Notes under the pieces: model-generated
Databases searched by the model: none
What the model was told of the DNA's origin: nothing
The model's input: the letters and a program-made list of their open reading frames with translations, nothing else
Source of the DNA: JAUILA01 sp964563925
GTDB lineage: Bacteria > Bacteroidota > Bacteroidia > Cytophagales > Cyclobacteriaceae
Length of the DNA: 40,767 nt
Assembly (NCBI GenBank): GCA_964563925.1
Contig: CAZLZD010000040.1
Location: 1-40,767, forward strand
Reading direction: 5' to 3'
Shown here: piece after piece, positions 33,666 to 40,767 of the stretch
Layout of the letters: each line of letters opens with the position of its first letter
Position numbering within the stretch: the stretch's first letter is position 1
Position numbers and translations under genes: made by a program

Positions 33666-36600
33666 CTACATATTCCGCCGGTACTGACCACCCACCTCAA
33701 ACAATGCCTGTGTGATCTGGCCGAGCGAGCAGTACTTGGCCGCTTCCATCAGTTCTGCAAAGATGTTTTTGTTTTCAACCGCTGCCTGTTTAATGGCACT
33801 AAGCTGATCTTCCGCTTCCCCGGGGAAACGTTCATGCAACCGGTTGAGCATGGCAATCTGGTATTCCTTTTCTTCCCGGGTTGCCCGGATTACCTCCTGG
33901 GGAATCAATGTCGGCGACCCTTTACTGCTCAGAAAGGTATTGACCCCGATGATAGGATAGTCGCCGGTATGTTTCAGGGTTTCATAGTGCAGGCTCTCCT
34001 CCTGGATCCTGCTGCGCTGGTACATGGTTTCCATGGCCCCGAGCACTCCGCCGCGTTCTGTAATCCGGTCAAATTCGAGCAACACCGCTTCCTCCACCAA
34101 TTCGGTAAGCTCCTCAATAATGAATGATCCCTGCAGGGGATTCTCATTTTTAGCAAGTCCGAGCTCTTTATTAATGATCAGCTGAATGGCCATAGCCCGC
34201 CGTACCGACTCCTCGGTGGGGGTGGTAATCGCTTCGTCATAGGCGTTGGTATGCAGCGAATTACAATTATCGTATATCGCATAAAGTGCCTGTAGCGTGG
34301 TACGAATATCGTTAAAATCAATCTCCTGGGCGTGCAGTGACCGGCCCGAGGTCTGGATGTGATACTTCAGCATTTGCGACCTTGCGTTGGCCCCGTACTT
34401 GTCCCGCATCGCCTTGGCCCAGATTCTCCGGGCAACCCTTCCAATCACCGAATATTCCGGGTCGATCCCGTTCGAAAAGAAGAAGGAAAGGTTCGGACCA
34501 AATTTATCAATGTCCATACCCCGGCTCAGGTAATACTCCACATAGGTGAAGCCATTGGCAAGGGTAAATGCCAGCTGGGTAATGGGGTTTGCCCCCGCTT
34601 CGGCGATATGATATCCGGAAATGGAAACCGAGTAGAAATTGCGGATAGCATTTTCGATAAAATATTCCTGAACGTCTCCCATGAGACGAAGCGCAAACTC
34701 GGTGGAGAAGATGCAGGTATTTTGGGCCTGGTCTTCTTTAAGAATATCTGCCTGTACCGTACCCCTTACCACCGACATGGTCTCTTTTTTAATGCGCTCA
34801 TAGACATCCGCCTCAAGCACCTGGTCGCCGGTCACCCCCAGAAGCATCAGGCCCAGGCCGTTATTGCCTTCCGGTAACTTGCCCTGGTAGGCAGGACGCT
34901 GCTTTCCTTCATATATCTTAGTGATTTTTTTCTCCACTTCCTTCTCCAGTCCATTCTCGTGAATGTATTTTTCACATTGCTGGTCAATGGCCGCGTTCAT
35001 AAAAAAGGCCAGGAGCATGGGGGCCGGACCGTTAATAGTCATTGACACCGACGTGGAAGGATTGACAAGGTCGAAGCCGGAATAAAGCTTTTTCGCGTCA
35101 TCGAGACAGCAGATGGATACCCCTGAATTACCAATCTTGCCATAGATATCGGGGCGATAATCAGGGTCATGGCCATACAGGGTCACACTGTCAAAGGCGG
35201 TCGACAAGCGCTTGGCCGGCATGTCAAGACTTACGTAATGGAAGCGGCGGTTGGTCCGTTCAGGGCCTCCCTCGCCGGCAAACATCCGTGTGGGATCTTC
35301 GCCTTCCCGCTTGAATGGATAGATCCCGGCTGTATAGGGGAATTCACCCGGCACATTTTCCTGGAGCATCCATTGCAGCAGGTCGCCCCATCCCTGATAC
35401 GCCGGCAGGCATACCTTGGGTACCTGGGTATGGGAAAGTGACTCGGTATGAGTCTGAATCTTTATTTCTTTGTCACGAACCCTGAACACAAACTCAGGGT
35501 CGGAGTATTTCTTCTTTTTTTCAGGAAACTCTTCAAGGAGCTTAAGGTTTCTGGGATCAAAGTCGAGCAATAATGTATCATACTGTTCCTTGAGCTGGTC
35601 CTTCAACTTGGCTTGTCGCTCTTCCAGGTTGTCCATGGTCAGGGAAAGTGCATACAGACGCTGTGCAATTTCCGATTGTGTTTTTACCCATTCATCATAG
35701 GCCCTGTTATTCTCGGCAATCTCGCTCAGGTACCTGGTTCTTTTAGGCGGGATTATGAAAATCTTTTCTGACATCTCGTCACTGACCTCCAGGGCCGATT
35801 CCAGTGGGGCCTGTGTCTTGTCTGCAATGACCTGCATCAGCTTAAGGTAAAGCTGGTTCATCCCCGGATCGTTAAACTGGGAGGCTATGGTACCGTATAC
35901 CGGGATTTCGTCATCGGCTGCATCCCACAAATTGTGGTTTCTCTTATATTGCTTTTTTACATCGCGTAGTGCATCAAGTGCGCCCCGCTTGTCGAATTTG
36001 TTGATGGCGATGACATCGGCAAAGTCCAGCATATCAATTTTTTCAAGCTGGGTGGCTGCGCCGTATTCGGGTGTCATCACATACAGGCTGACATCGGAAT
36101 GATCGGTAATTTCAGTATCCGACTGTCCGATTCCTGACGTCTCGAGGATAATAAGGTCATATTTGGCCGCTTTCAATACCTGTATGGCCTCCTTTACGTG
36201 CTTTGACAAGGCCAGGTTGGATTGCCGTGTGGCCAGGGAACGCATATAGACACGCTCATTCCGGATAGCGTTCATCCGTATACGGTCTCCAAGTAAGGCA
36301 CCGCCGGTTTTCCGCTTGGAGGGATCCACGGATATGATGGCCAGGGTTTTATCGCTGAAATCAGCCAGGAACCGCCGTACGAGTTCGTCGACCAGGGATG
36401 ATTTACCTGCACCCCCTGTTCCGGTGATCCCCAGGACAGGGATTTGCACTTTTTCAGCCAGCTGATGCACCTTGTCAAGGTCGGATGCGGACTTTTCAGG
36501 AAAATTTTCGGCAGCGGAAATTATATGGCCGATGGCCTTGGGATCTTTATTGTCAAGATGGGAAACATCACCGTTTAAATCTATGCCGGTGGGGAAATCG

Positions 36601-37028
36601 CATTTTCTGATCATGTCATTGATCATACCCTGGAGACCCATCGAGCGGCCGTCATCGGGCGAATAGATCCGGGCAATGCCGTATTCATGAAGCTCCTTTA
36701 TTTCATCCGGAAGGATCACACCTCCCCCGCCTCCGAATATTTTGATATGGGAAGCGCCCTTTTCTTCCAGCAAATCATGCATGTACTTGAAGTACTCCAT
36801 GTGGCCCCCCTGGTAACTCGTCATGGCTATTGCCTGGGCATCTTCCTGTATGGCAGTATTCACAACCTCTTCCACACTACGGTCATGTCCCAGGTGGATC
36901 ACCTCACAGCCGGTGGCCTGGATAATCCTTCGCATGATATTGATGGCGGCATCATGGCCGTCAAATAGACTGGCGGCCGTCACGATCCTTATTTTATTTT
37001 TAGGTGTATAGGGGGCTTCCTGTTTCAT
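33666..37028 (-). CDS. icmF: Fused B12-dependent acyl-CoA mutase, IcmF type
   Basis: A 1120-residue protein with three parts in the order of IcmF. The N-terminal cobalamin-binding domain (about 10-145) has LFDGHDAAIN, with His25 as the lower cobalt ligand, and IFGGGGGVI. A MeaB-like GTPase chaperone (about 195-400) has Walker A GTGGAGKS (203-210), ETSGIGQSD and NKFDKRG. The C-terminal half is the mutase TIM barrel (about 540-1120). It rearranges isobutyryl-CoA/butyryl-CoA or a related acyl-CoA; the methylmalonyl-CoA mutase annotation often given is less exact. The ATG at 37028 is used; a GTG six bases upstream is in frame. Promoter box TAAATTTG lies 20 nt upstream. Confidence 0.93.
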   Translation of the reverse strand: MKQEAPYTPKNKIRIVTAASLFDGHDAAINIMRRIIQATGCEVIHLGHDRSVEEVVNTAIQEDAQAIAMTSYQGGHMEYFKYMHDLLEEKGASHIKIFGGGGGVILPDEIKELHEYGIARIYSPDDGRSMGLQGMINDMIRKCDFPTGIDLNGDVSHLDNKDPKAIGHIISAAENFPEKSASDLDKVHQLAEKVQIPVLGITGTGGAGKSSLVDELVRRFLADFSDKTLAIISVDPSKRKTGGALLGDRIRMNAIRNERVYMRSLATRQSNLALSKHVKEAIQVLKAAKYDLIILETSGIGQSDTEITDHSDVSLYVMTPEYGAATQLEKIDMLDFADVIAINKFDKRGALDALRDVKKQYKRNHNLWDAADDEIPVYGTIASQFNDPGMNQLYLKLMQVIADKTQAPLESALEVSDEMSEKIFIIPPKRTRYLSEIAENNRAYDEWVKTQSEIAQRLYALSLTMDNLEERQAKLKDQLKEQYDTLLLDFDPRNLKLLEEFPEKKKKYSDPEFVFRVRDKEIKIQTHTESLSHTQVPKVCLPAYQGWGDLLQWMLQENVPGEFPYTAGIYPFKREGEDPTRMFAGEGGPERTNRRFHYVSLDMPAKRLSTAFDSVTLYGHDPDYRPDIYGKIGNSGVSICCLDDAKKLYSGFDLVNPSTSVSMTINGPAPMLLAFFMNAAIDQQCEKYIHENGLEKEVEKKITKIYEGKQRPAYQGKLPEGNNGLGLMLLGVTGDQVLEADVYERIKKETMSVVRGTVQADILKEDQAQNTCIFSTEFALRLMGDVQEYFIENAIRNFYSVSISGYHIAEAGANPITQLAFTLANGFTYVEYYLSRGMDIDKFGPNLSFFFSNGIDPEYSVIGRVARRIWAKAMRDKYGANARSQMLKYHIQTSGRSLHAQEIDFNDIRTTLQALYAIYDNCNSLHTNAYDEAITTPTEESVRRAMAIQLIINKELGLAKNENPLQGSFIIEELTELVEEAVLLEFDRITERGGVLGAMETMYQRSRIQEESLHYETLKHTGDYPIIGVNTFLSSKGSPTLIPQEVIRATREEKEYQIAMLNRLHERFPGEAEDQLSAIKQAAVENKNIFAELMEAAKYCSLGQITQALFEVGGQYRRNM

Positions 37029-37048
37029 AATCACATTTCGAATCTGGC

Positions 37049-37056
37049 CAAATTTA
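37049..37056 (-). promoter_or_regulatory. Bacteroidota -7 box for icmF
   Basis: Minus-strand TAAATTTG is an exact TAnnTTTG, 20 nt before the ATG, in the 70 bp gap after the patatin gene on the same strand. The gap shows no terminator hairpin. Confidence 0.55.
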
Positions 37057-37098
37057 CAAGATTCCGTGTGATTATACTAACAACCATTAGGAAGGAAA

Positions 37099-39384
37099 TC
37101 ACTGCAGGATCAGCTCCCGGACACGGTTGAATGCTTCCTGGTTTTTCTGCGTGAAGAGGTTGTTGTATATGGTTTTTTTCTCGCGTTCCGTTAAGCGCCA
37201 GCTGAGTGAGGCGCGCTGCTGATTTTCCATGCGAAGGCTGTCCTGCAGCGAGAGTTGTTCCTTTTCAAAATCGCTGGGTATATATTCAAAATCGACCCGG
37301 TGCAACGGCACGGTCAGCCAGCTCTCCGCAAAACGGAGATGGGTGTCATTCGAAATATCCTGCAGGGAAGCAAAATTATCGTATATACTGCTTATGGGAA
37401 GCGTGATACGTTCTACCAGTGATAGGGAGGATTCGGCAGTGATTCGCGAATTTTTCTCCGAGTCCCGGATCGAAAGGACCATGACCCCGGAGGTATTCTC
37501 ATTGAGCCATTCGCGGAAAGCAAAAATAAAGCGGGTGGCATCGGCAATCCCGAAGTTGTCACTGACCCCGGCATCCATGATTGCCATGGGCGGGTCACTC
37601 GGCAACGTAACATTGGGAGTAATGTACGGAAAGGTGGCGTTCATCCGCAGGGCACTAAGAAAGCGCAGGTCTTCCCCACCCACCCCGGCAAAATACCGCC
37701 GGAATTCAAGCCCGTTTATCTTCTCCCCGGGATAGGCTCCGTCAGGCTGATTAATCAGGTAGGATACACCCTGCGGCGATATATAAAGTTTCCTGCCATC
37801 GTTGACAATGGTCGGAGCCAGGATCATCATCGGAATCCGGCCCTCCCGTTCAGGTTCAAGGTAGGCTTTGAGTGGCTTGTCAAAAACATTACTGGTATTC
37901 TCATTCAATTGCTGCTCAAAGGAATAGCCCCGGTCCATATCATAATTCAGACCGTTATACCGAAAAGACCTGATATCTGAAAAGATATCATTCATCAGAA
38001 AACTGAATATGACCGCATTAAGGTTGTCTCTGCCCAGCAATTCGCGGTACAACGGGTCCTCCATCCGGCTGATCTCACCTTGCTTTTCCCGCAGGTATAA
38101 TTCCCTGAAATACGCCGCACCGATTAATCCGCCGGAGGCACCGGTCATGAGCGAGGTATGATCGATAAGCCTGCCGTCAGTCGTTTGGTGCAGATGCTGC
38201 AACACACTGTAGCTCCACAAGGCAGCCCGCTGACCGCCGCCGCTGGAGCATATAAATACCATAACCGGCTTGTTTCCGGAAAATTTAGCCTTCCAGTTTT
38301 CCAGAATCTCCAGAGTGGCAAGGCTATCCGCCTTCCGGTCTGATATTTTAGTGATGTAGTTGAGGTGATCCAGGGAATAAGGTACCGGCGTGGTGGAATA
38401 ATTCAGTCCGTATGCCTCATAGGATTTCGACAAAAAGCCTTCCCGGACCGCAAAGTTCAGGACCAGGAAAAGCACGAGCAGCATGGTACCGGACCAATTT
38501 CCAAACCAGTAGGTAAACGCTCCGGAAAACATAACAAACAGGGCCAGCAGGATGGTTACACTGGCCGCTGCAGGAATCTGAAAAATAGAATAATCCTTGA
38601 ATATCCCGATAGCAATCAGGATAAGGAATAGGATCAGTTCAATAACGATCAGGTTGAAGTGATTCTGATCAAATACCTGGAGAATAGTTGACCGATCATA
38701 AAAAATATAGTCTTCATCATCCACCTTTCTCCATCGCAGGGAAAGCCCCAGGTAGCTGTCAACCCGCTGTTGTTTTTTACGGGCCAGCTTTAGCTTTTTC
38801 ATTGCACTTACACGGGTGGCTTTGATCTTGTCCTTTAACTGTTCGTCTACCTTGCAGACCACATAGCGGAAAATGTCCTTATTGGTGAAACGGATGTACA
38901 GGAAGAAAACCGCGGAAATAAGCAGGTATCCGCTGGCGACCCCGGCACAATACAGGATTATCTGCCCGGTAGAGGAGTATTCATTGGATACCTGGTAATT
39001 AATGATCATCACAAAGTAGGTAATCAGAAAACCCAGCGGGATGATACTGTTGTTGAGGCTGAAGGTTGTGAAAGGCCGGGCCTTGGTGCCGATAAAGGTA
39101 TATCTCGGGCCGTCAAGGATATAGGAAGTGATATGAAACACCATGGACAATCCGCCCAGTACCACACCCATGATAAGGAAGCTGGTAAAGGAAACTTCAT
39201 TCAGGTAGACCGGGTCCAGAAAGAGATAGGGAATCCCAAGGTATCGTCCAAAACTACCGCTTATGATCAGAAACAGCAGCAGCCACCAAAGCAGAAGGAT
39301 CTGATTTCGTTTCACATGGTTGAGAAGAAGTCTGACCGGGAAGGAATAGCGAATGGCCTCGATCAATGTCCGTATCTTCTTCAT
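37099..39384 (-). CDS. Membrane-anchored patatin-like phospholipase
   Basis: A 761-residue protein. The first about 315 residues carry seven or so membrane helices (near 27-45, 66-88, 113-131, 141-163, 243-261, 270-289, 300-314), with a basic, Lys-rich loop around 175-207. The patatin domain (about 372-740) has the oxyanion SSGGGQ, nucleophile motif GASGG (Ser417) and the catalytic aspartate in DAGVSDN (Asp604), so the Ser-Asp dyad is intact. It is expected to hydrolyse acyl groups of phospholipids at the inner membrane. The coupling of a polytopic domain to patatin is unusual; the nearest known parallels are large Bacteroidota patatins. 103 bp downstream of the RNA methyltransferase on the same strand. 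Confidence 0.87.
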   Translation of the reverse strand: MKKIRTLIEAIRYSFPVRLLLNHVKRNQILLLWWLLLFLIISGSFGRYLGIPYLFLDPVYLNEVSFTSFLIMGVVLGGLSMVFHITSYILDGPRYTFIGTKARPFTTFSLNNSIIPLGFLITYFVMIINYQVSNEYSSTGQIILYCAGVASGYLLISAVFFLYIRFTNKDIFRYVVCKVDEQLKDKIKATRVSAMKKLKLARKKQQRVDSYLGLSLRWRKVDDEDYIFYDRSTILQVFDQNHFNLIVIELILFLILIAIGIFKDYSIFQIPAAASVTILLALFVMFSGAFTYWFGNWSGTMLLVLFLVLNFAVREGFLSKSYEAYGLNYSTTPVPYSLDHLNYITKISDRKADSLATLEILENWKAKFSGNKPVMVFICSSGGGQRAALWSYSVLQHLHQTTDGRLIDHTSLMTGASGGLIGAAYFRELYLREKQGEISRMEDPLYRELLGRDNLNAVIFSFLMNDIFSDIRSFRYNGLNYDMDRGYSFEQQLNENTSNVFDKPLKAYLEPEREGRIPMMILAPTIVNDGRKLYISPQGVSYLINQPDGAYPGEKINGLEFRRYFAGVGGEDLRFLSALRMNATFPYITPNVTLPSDPPMAIMDAGVSDNFGIADATRFIFAFREWLNENTSGVMVLSIRDSEKNSRITAESSLSLVERITLPISSIYDNFASLQDISNDTHLRFAESWLTVPLHRVDFEYIPSDFEKEQLSLQDSLRMENQQRASLSWRLTEREKKTIYNNLFTQKNQEAFNRVRELILQ

Positions 39385-39487
39385 GCGTTTAATTTACTTC
39401 TTTTCGTGACGGCAAGCCTCTGCATATCGTTCTTTATTCATAAATACCTCGGGAGGGCCATGGGTAAGCCACCTCTCTCCTGCCGTT

Positions 39488-40642
39488 TCACGATCTTTTT
39501 GATCCTGTATAGAGTTCGTATTCAAGAAGGCGGCTGTCCAGCCTCGCATTAAAGAATTCAATCCGCTTCGAAGCACGCAGTCCGACCGACTTCGCCAGGT
39601 CCATATTGCCGGTAAAAATATAACCGGTATATCCGGAGGCCTTCTGCTTGAAAAAATCTCCAATTTCACTGTACACCGGCCTAAGCTGTTCCTCCTCCCC
39701 CATACGTTCCCCGTATTCAGGGTTCAGAATAAGAATTCCTTCTGAGGTGGCGGGCAGACGTGTGCCACGGAAGTCAGTCAGCTCAAACTCGATCATATGA
39801 TCCACACCGGCTTCTTTGGCATTCATCCGGGCAGCCCGCAGCACCTGTTCATCGTGATCCGAGGCAATGATGGGCGGGAAATCCGGACTCTCCGTACGCC
39901 GCTTCCTGTCTGCCTCCTGCTTCACCTTCTGCCAGTTCAGGCTGTCAAACCACTGCGTATGCATAAAGCCGTAATTTTGACGGAAGTGCCCCGGACCGGT
40001 ATTCTGCAACATCAGCGCCGCTTCGATGGCCAGGGTCCCGCTGCCGCACATCGGGTTGACAAAAGGATGTTGCTTATTCCAGCGGGTGGCCATAATCACG
40101 GCCGCGGCCAGTGGTTCCATCATGGGGGCTTTGCCCGGCTGTTTTCTGTAACCATGCTTGGCAAGTGTGTCGCCCGAGGTATCCACTGAAATCGTTACCT
40201 GATCCTTGTGCCAGTGCAAATTCAACACGGTCCTGTCTGTCCTCGGCCCGGAATCAGGACGGGTACCCGTTTTATCCTGAATACGATCCACAATGGCATC
40301 TTTCACCTTCATGAACGCAAACCGATTGTCCCTGATATGATCATTTTTCACATACCCTCCGATCGACATGTATCCTTTCGGTGGGATTATATCTTCCCAG
40401 GCAATCCGGGTGGTTGCCTGGTAAAGCTGATCGGGGTTGGAGGCCTGAAATGAAGCGATCTCATAAAGTACTTTATTCGCGGTACGTAAAAAATAATTCA
40501 GGCGGTAGGCATCCTGGTAGGACCCTTTCACATACACGCCCATCCGGTCTGAAGATTCAACTTCGTAGCCCAGCGATTCAACCTCTTTTTGTAACCATGG
40601 GGTTACTCTTGGGAAACAATTTATAAACAGTTTTTCGGACAT
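39488..40642 (-). CDS. THUMP-domain class I RNA methyltransferase (RlmL N-terminal-half type)
   Basis: A 384-residue protein: THUMP RNA-binding domain (about 45-155), then the UPF0020 Rossmann methyltransferase domain with VNPMCGSGTLAIEAAL (motif I, 195-210) and NPEYGER (motif IV, 307-313). It resembles the N-terminal half of RlmL, which makes m2G2445 in 23S rRNA. The canonical motifs are DPxCGSGT and NPPYGER; here Asp is Asn196 and the second Pro is Glu309. The latter may be a Bacteroidota feature. Specific target is inferred from family. Divergent from the gene starting at the right edge. Confidence 0.88.
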   Translation of the reverse strand: MSEKLFINCFPRVTPWLQKEVESLGYEVESSDRMGVYVKGSYQDAYRLNYFLRTANKVLYEIASFQASNPDQLYQATTRIAWEDIIPPKGYMSIGGYVKNDHIRDNRFAFMKVKDAIVDRIQDKTGTRPDSGPRTDRTVLNLHWHKDQVTISVDTSGDTLAKHGYRKQPGKAPMMEPLAAAVIMATRWNKQHPFVNPMCGSGTLAIEAALMLQNTGPGHFRQNYGFMHTQWFDSLNWQKVKQEADRKRRTESPDFPPIIASDHDEQVLRAARMNAKEAGVDHMIEFELTDFRGTRLPATSEGILILNPEYGERMGEEEQLRPVYSEIGDFFKQKASGYTGYIFTGNMDLAKSVGLRASKRIEFFNARLDSRLLEYELYTGSKRS

Positions 40643-40735
40643 CGGTGTTATCTTCTGGACAAACTTGTATATGTGGAAACAATTGTATTATCTTAAATAT
40701 AGTCTAATCAACTTCTTTAACTATCCAAAACTGCT

Positions 40736-40767
40736 ATGAAAAAAATCAATACACAATTACTCATTGT
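40736..40767 (+). CDS. Start of a gene cut by the right edge
   Basis: ATGAAAAAAATC opens a frame MKKINTQLLI that continues past the window end, the look of a signal-peptide or lipoprotein start (Lys-rich then hydrophobic). It lies 93 bp from the divergent methyltransferase start. Ten codons only, so the product cannot be named. Confidence 0.45.
   Translation, partial: MKKINTQLLI

Noticed and set aside
33666..37028. Annotation as a plain methylmalonyl-CoA mutase
   Set aside because: Order of B12 domain, GTPase and mutase in one chain is that of IcmF.
39394..39487. Short minus-strand frame ending MNKERYAEACRHEKK between the RNA methyltransferase and patatin genes
   Set aside because: The longer frame runs inside the methyltransferase gene in another phase; only 15 codons remain from its ATG, with no recognisable start signal or family.

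Overview
The window looks like chromosomal DNA of a Bacteroidota bacterium, probably of the Cytophagales type. The evidence is a type-9-secretion (T9SS) C-terminal sorting domain on an M1 peptidase, recurring TAnnTTTG promoter boxes (the Bacteroidota -7 element), few Shine-Dalgarno sequences, paired DUF4199 proteins, a BatA-type membrane protein, a fused B12 mutase (IcmF) and a bacillithiol-transferase-like DinB protein. Genes are dense and mostly housekeeping. I see no tRNA, rRNA, CRISPR array, insertion sequence or prophage, and no gene-free stretch over 300 bases; the longest is the 224 bp between the oxidoreductase gene and purB.

Left part (1-10.5 kb): the 3' part of a speA-type arginine decarboxylase, a ferredoxin-reductase-like flavoprotein followed by an M3 oligopeptidase (minus strand), purB (plus strand), and a minus-strand operon for a tripartite exporter (HlyD-type adaptor, MacB-type permease, TolC-type channel, small secreted protein) that has no ATPase gene of its own.

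Middle (10.6-24 kb): a SAM methyltransferase faces a six-gene minus-strand operon: BatA/vWA membrane protein, a dihydroorotase homologue that has lost its metal ligands, two DUF4199 membrane proteins and two GT2 glycosyltransferases. Then come ssb, a small zinc-ribbon protein, a T9SS-exported M1 peptidase, a PorE-like beta-propeller/CRD/OmpA protein, a secreted CRD protein and a PlsC-type acyltransferase.

Right part (24-40.8 kb): pyruvate carboxylase; a haem-binding c-type protein with a cysteine-rich partner; a DUF1328 membrane peptide; a PLP cysteine/cystathionine synthase with CBS domains; pyrR-pyrB; a coiled-coil secreted protein; a BstA/YfiT-like protein; IcmF; a membrane-anchored patatin phospholipase; a THUMP RNA methyltransferase; and the first codons of a gene leaving the right edge.

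Four things deserve a second look. The dihydroorotase paralogue appears catalytically dead and sits in a cell-envelope operon, while pyrB lies 15 kb away. TAnnTTTG boxes precede many transcription units, several only 3-7 nt before the start codon, which implies near-leaderless mRNAs. Several convergent gene pairs overlap or abut at their 3' ends. A PorE-like protein lies tail-to-tail with a T9SS cargo. I found no convincing wholly new defence or mobile system. All functional calls are by recognition of motifs and families from the sequence, without database searches.
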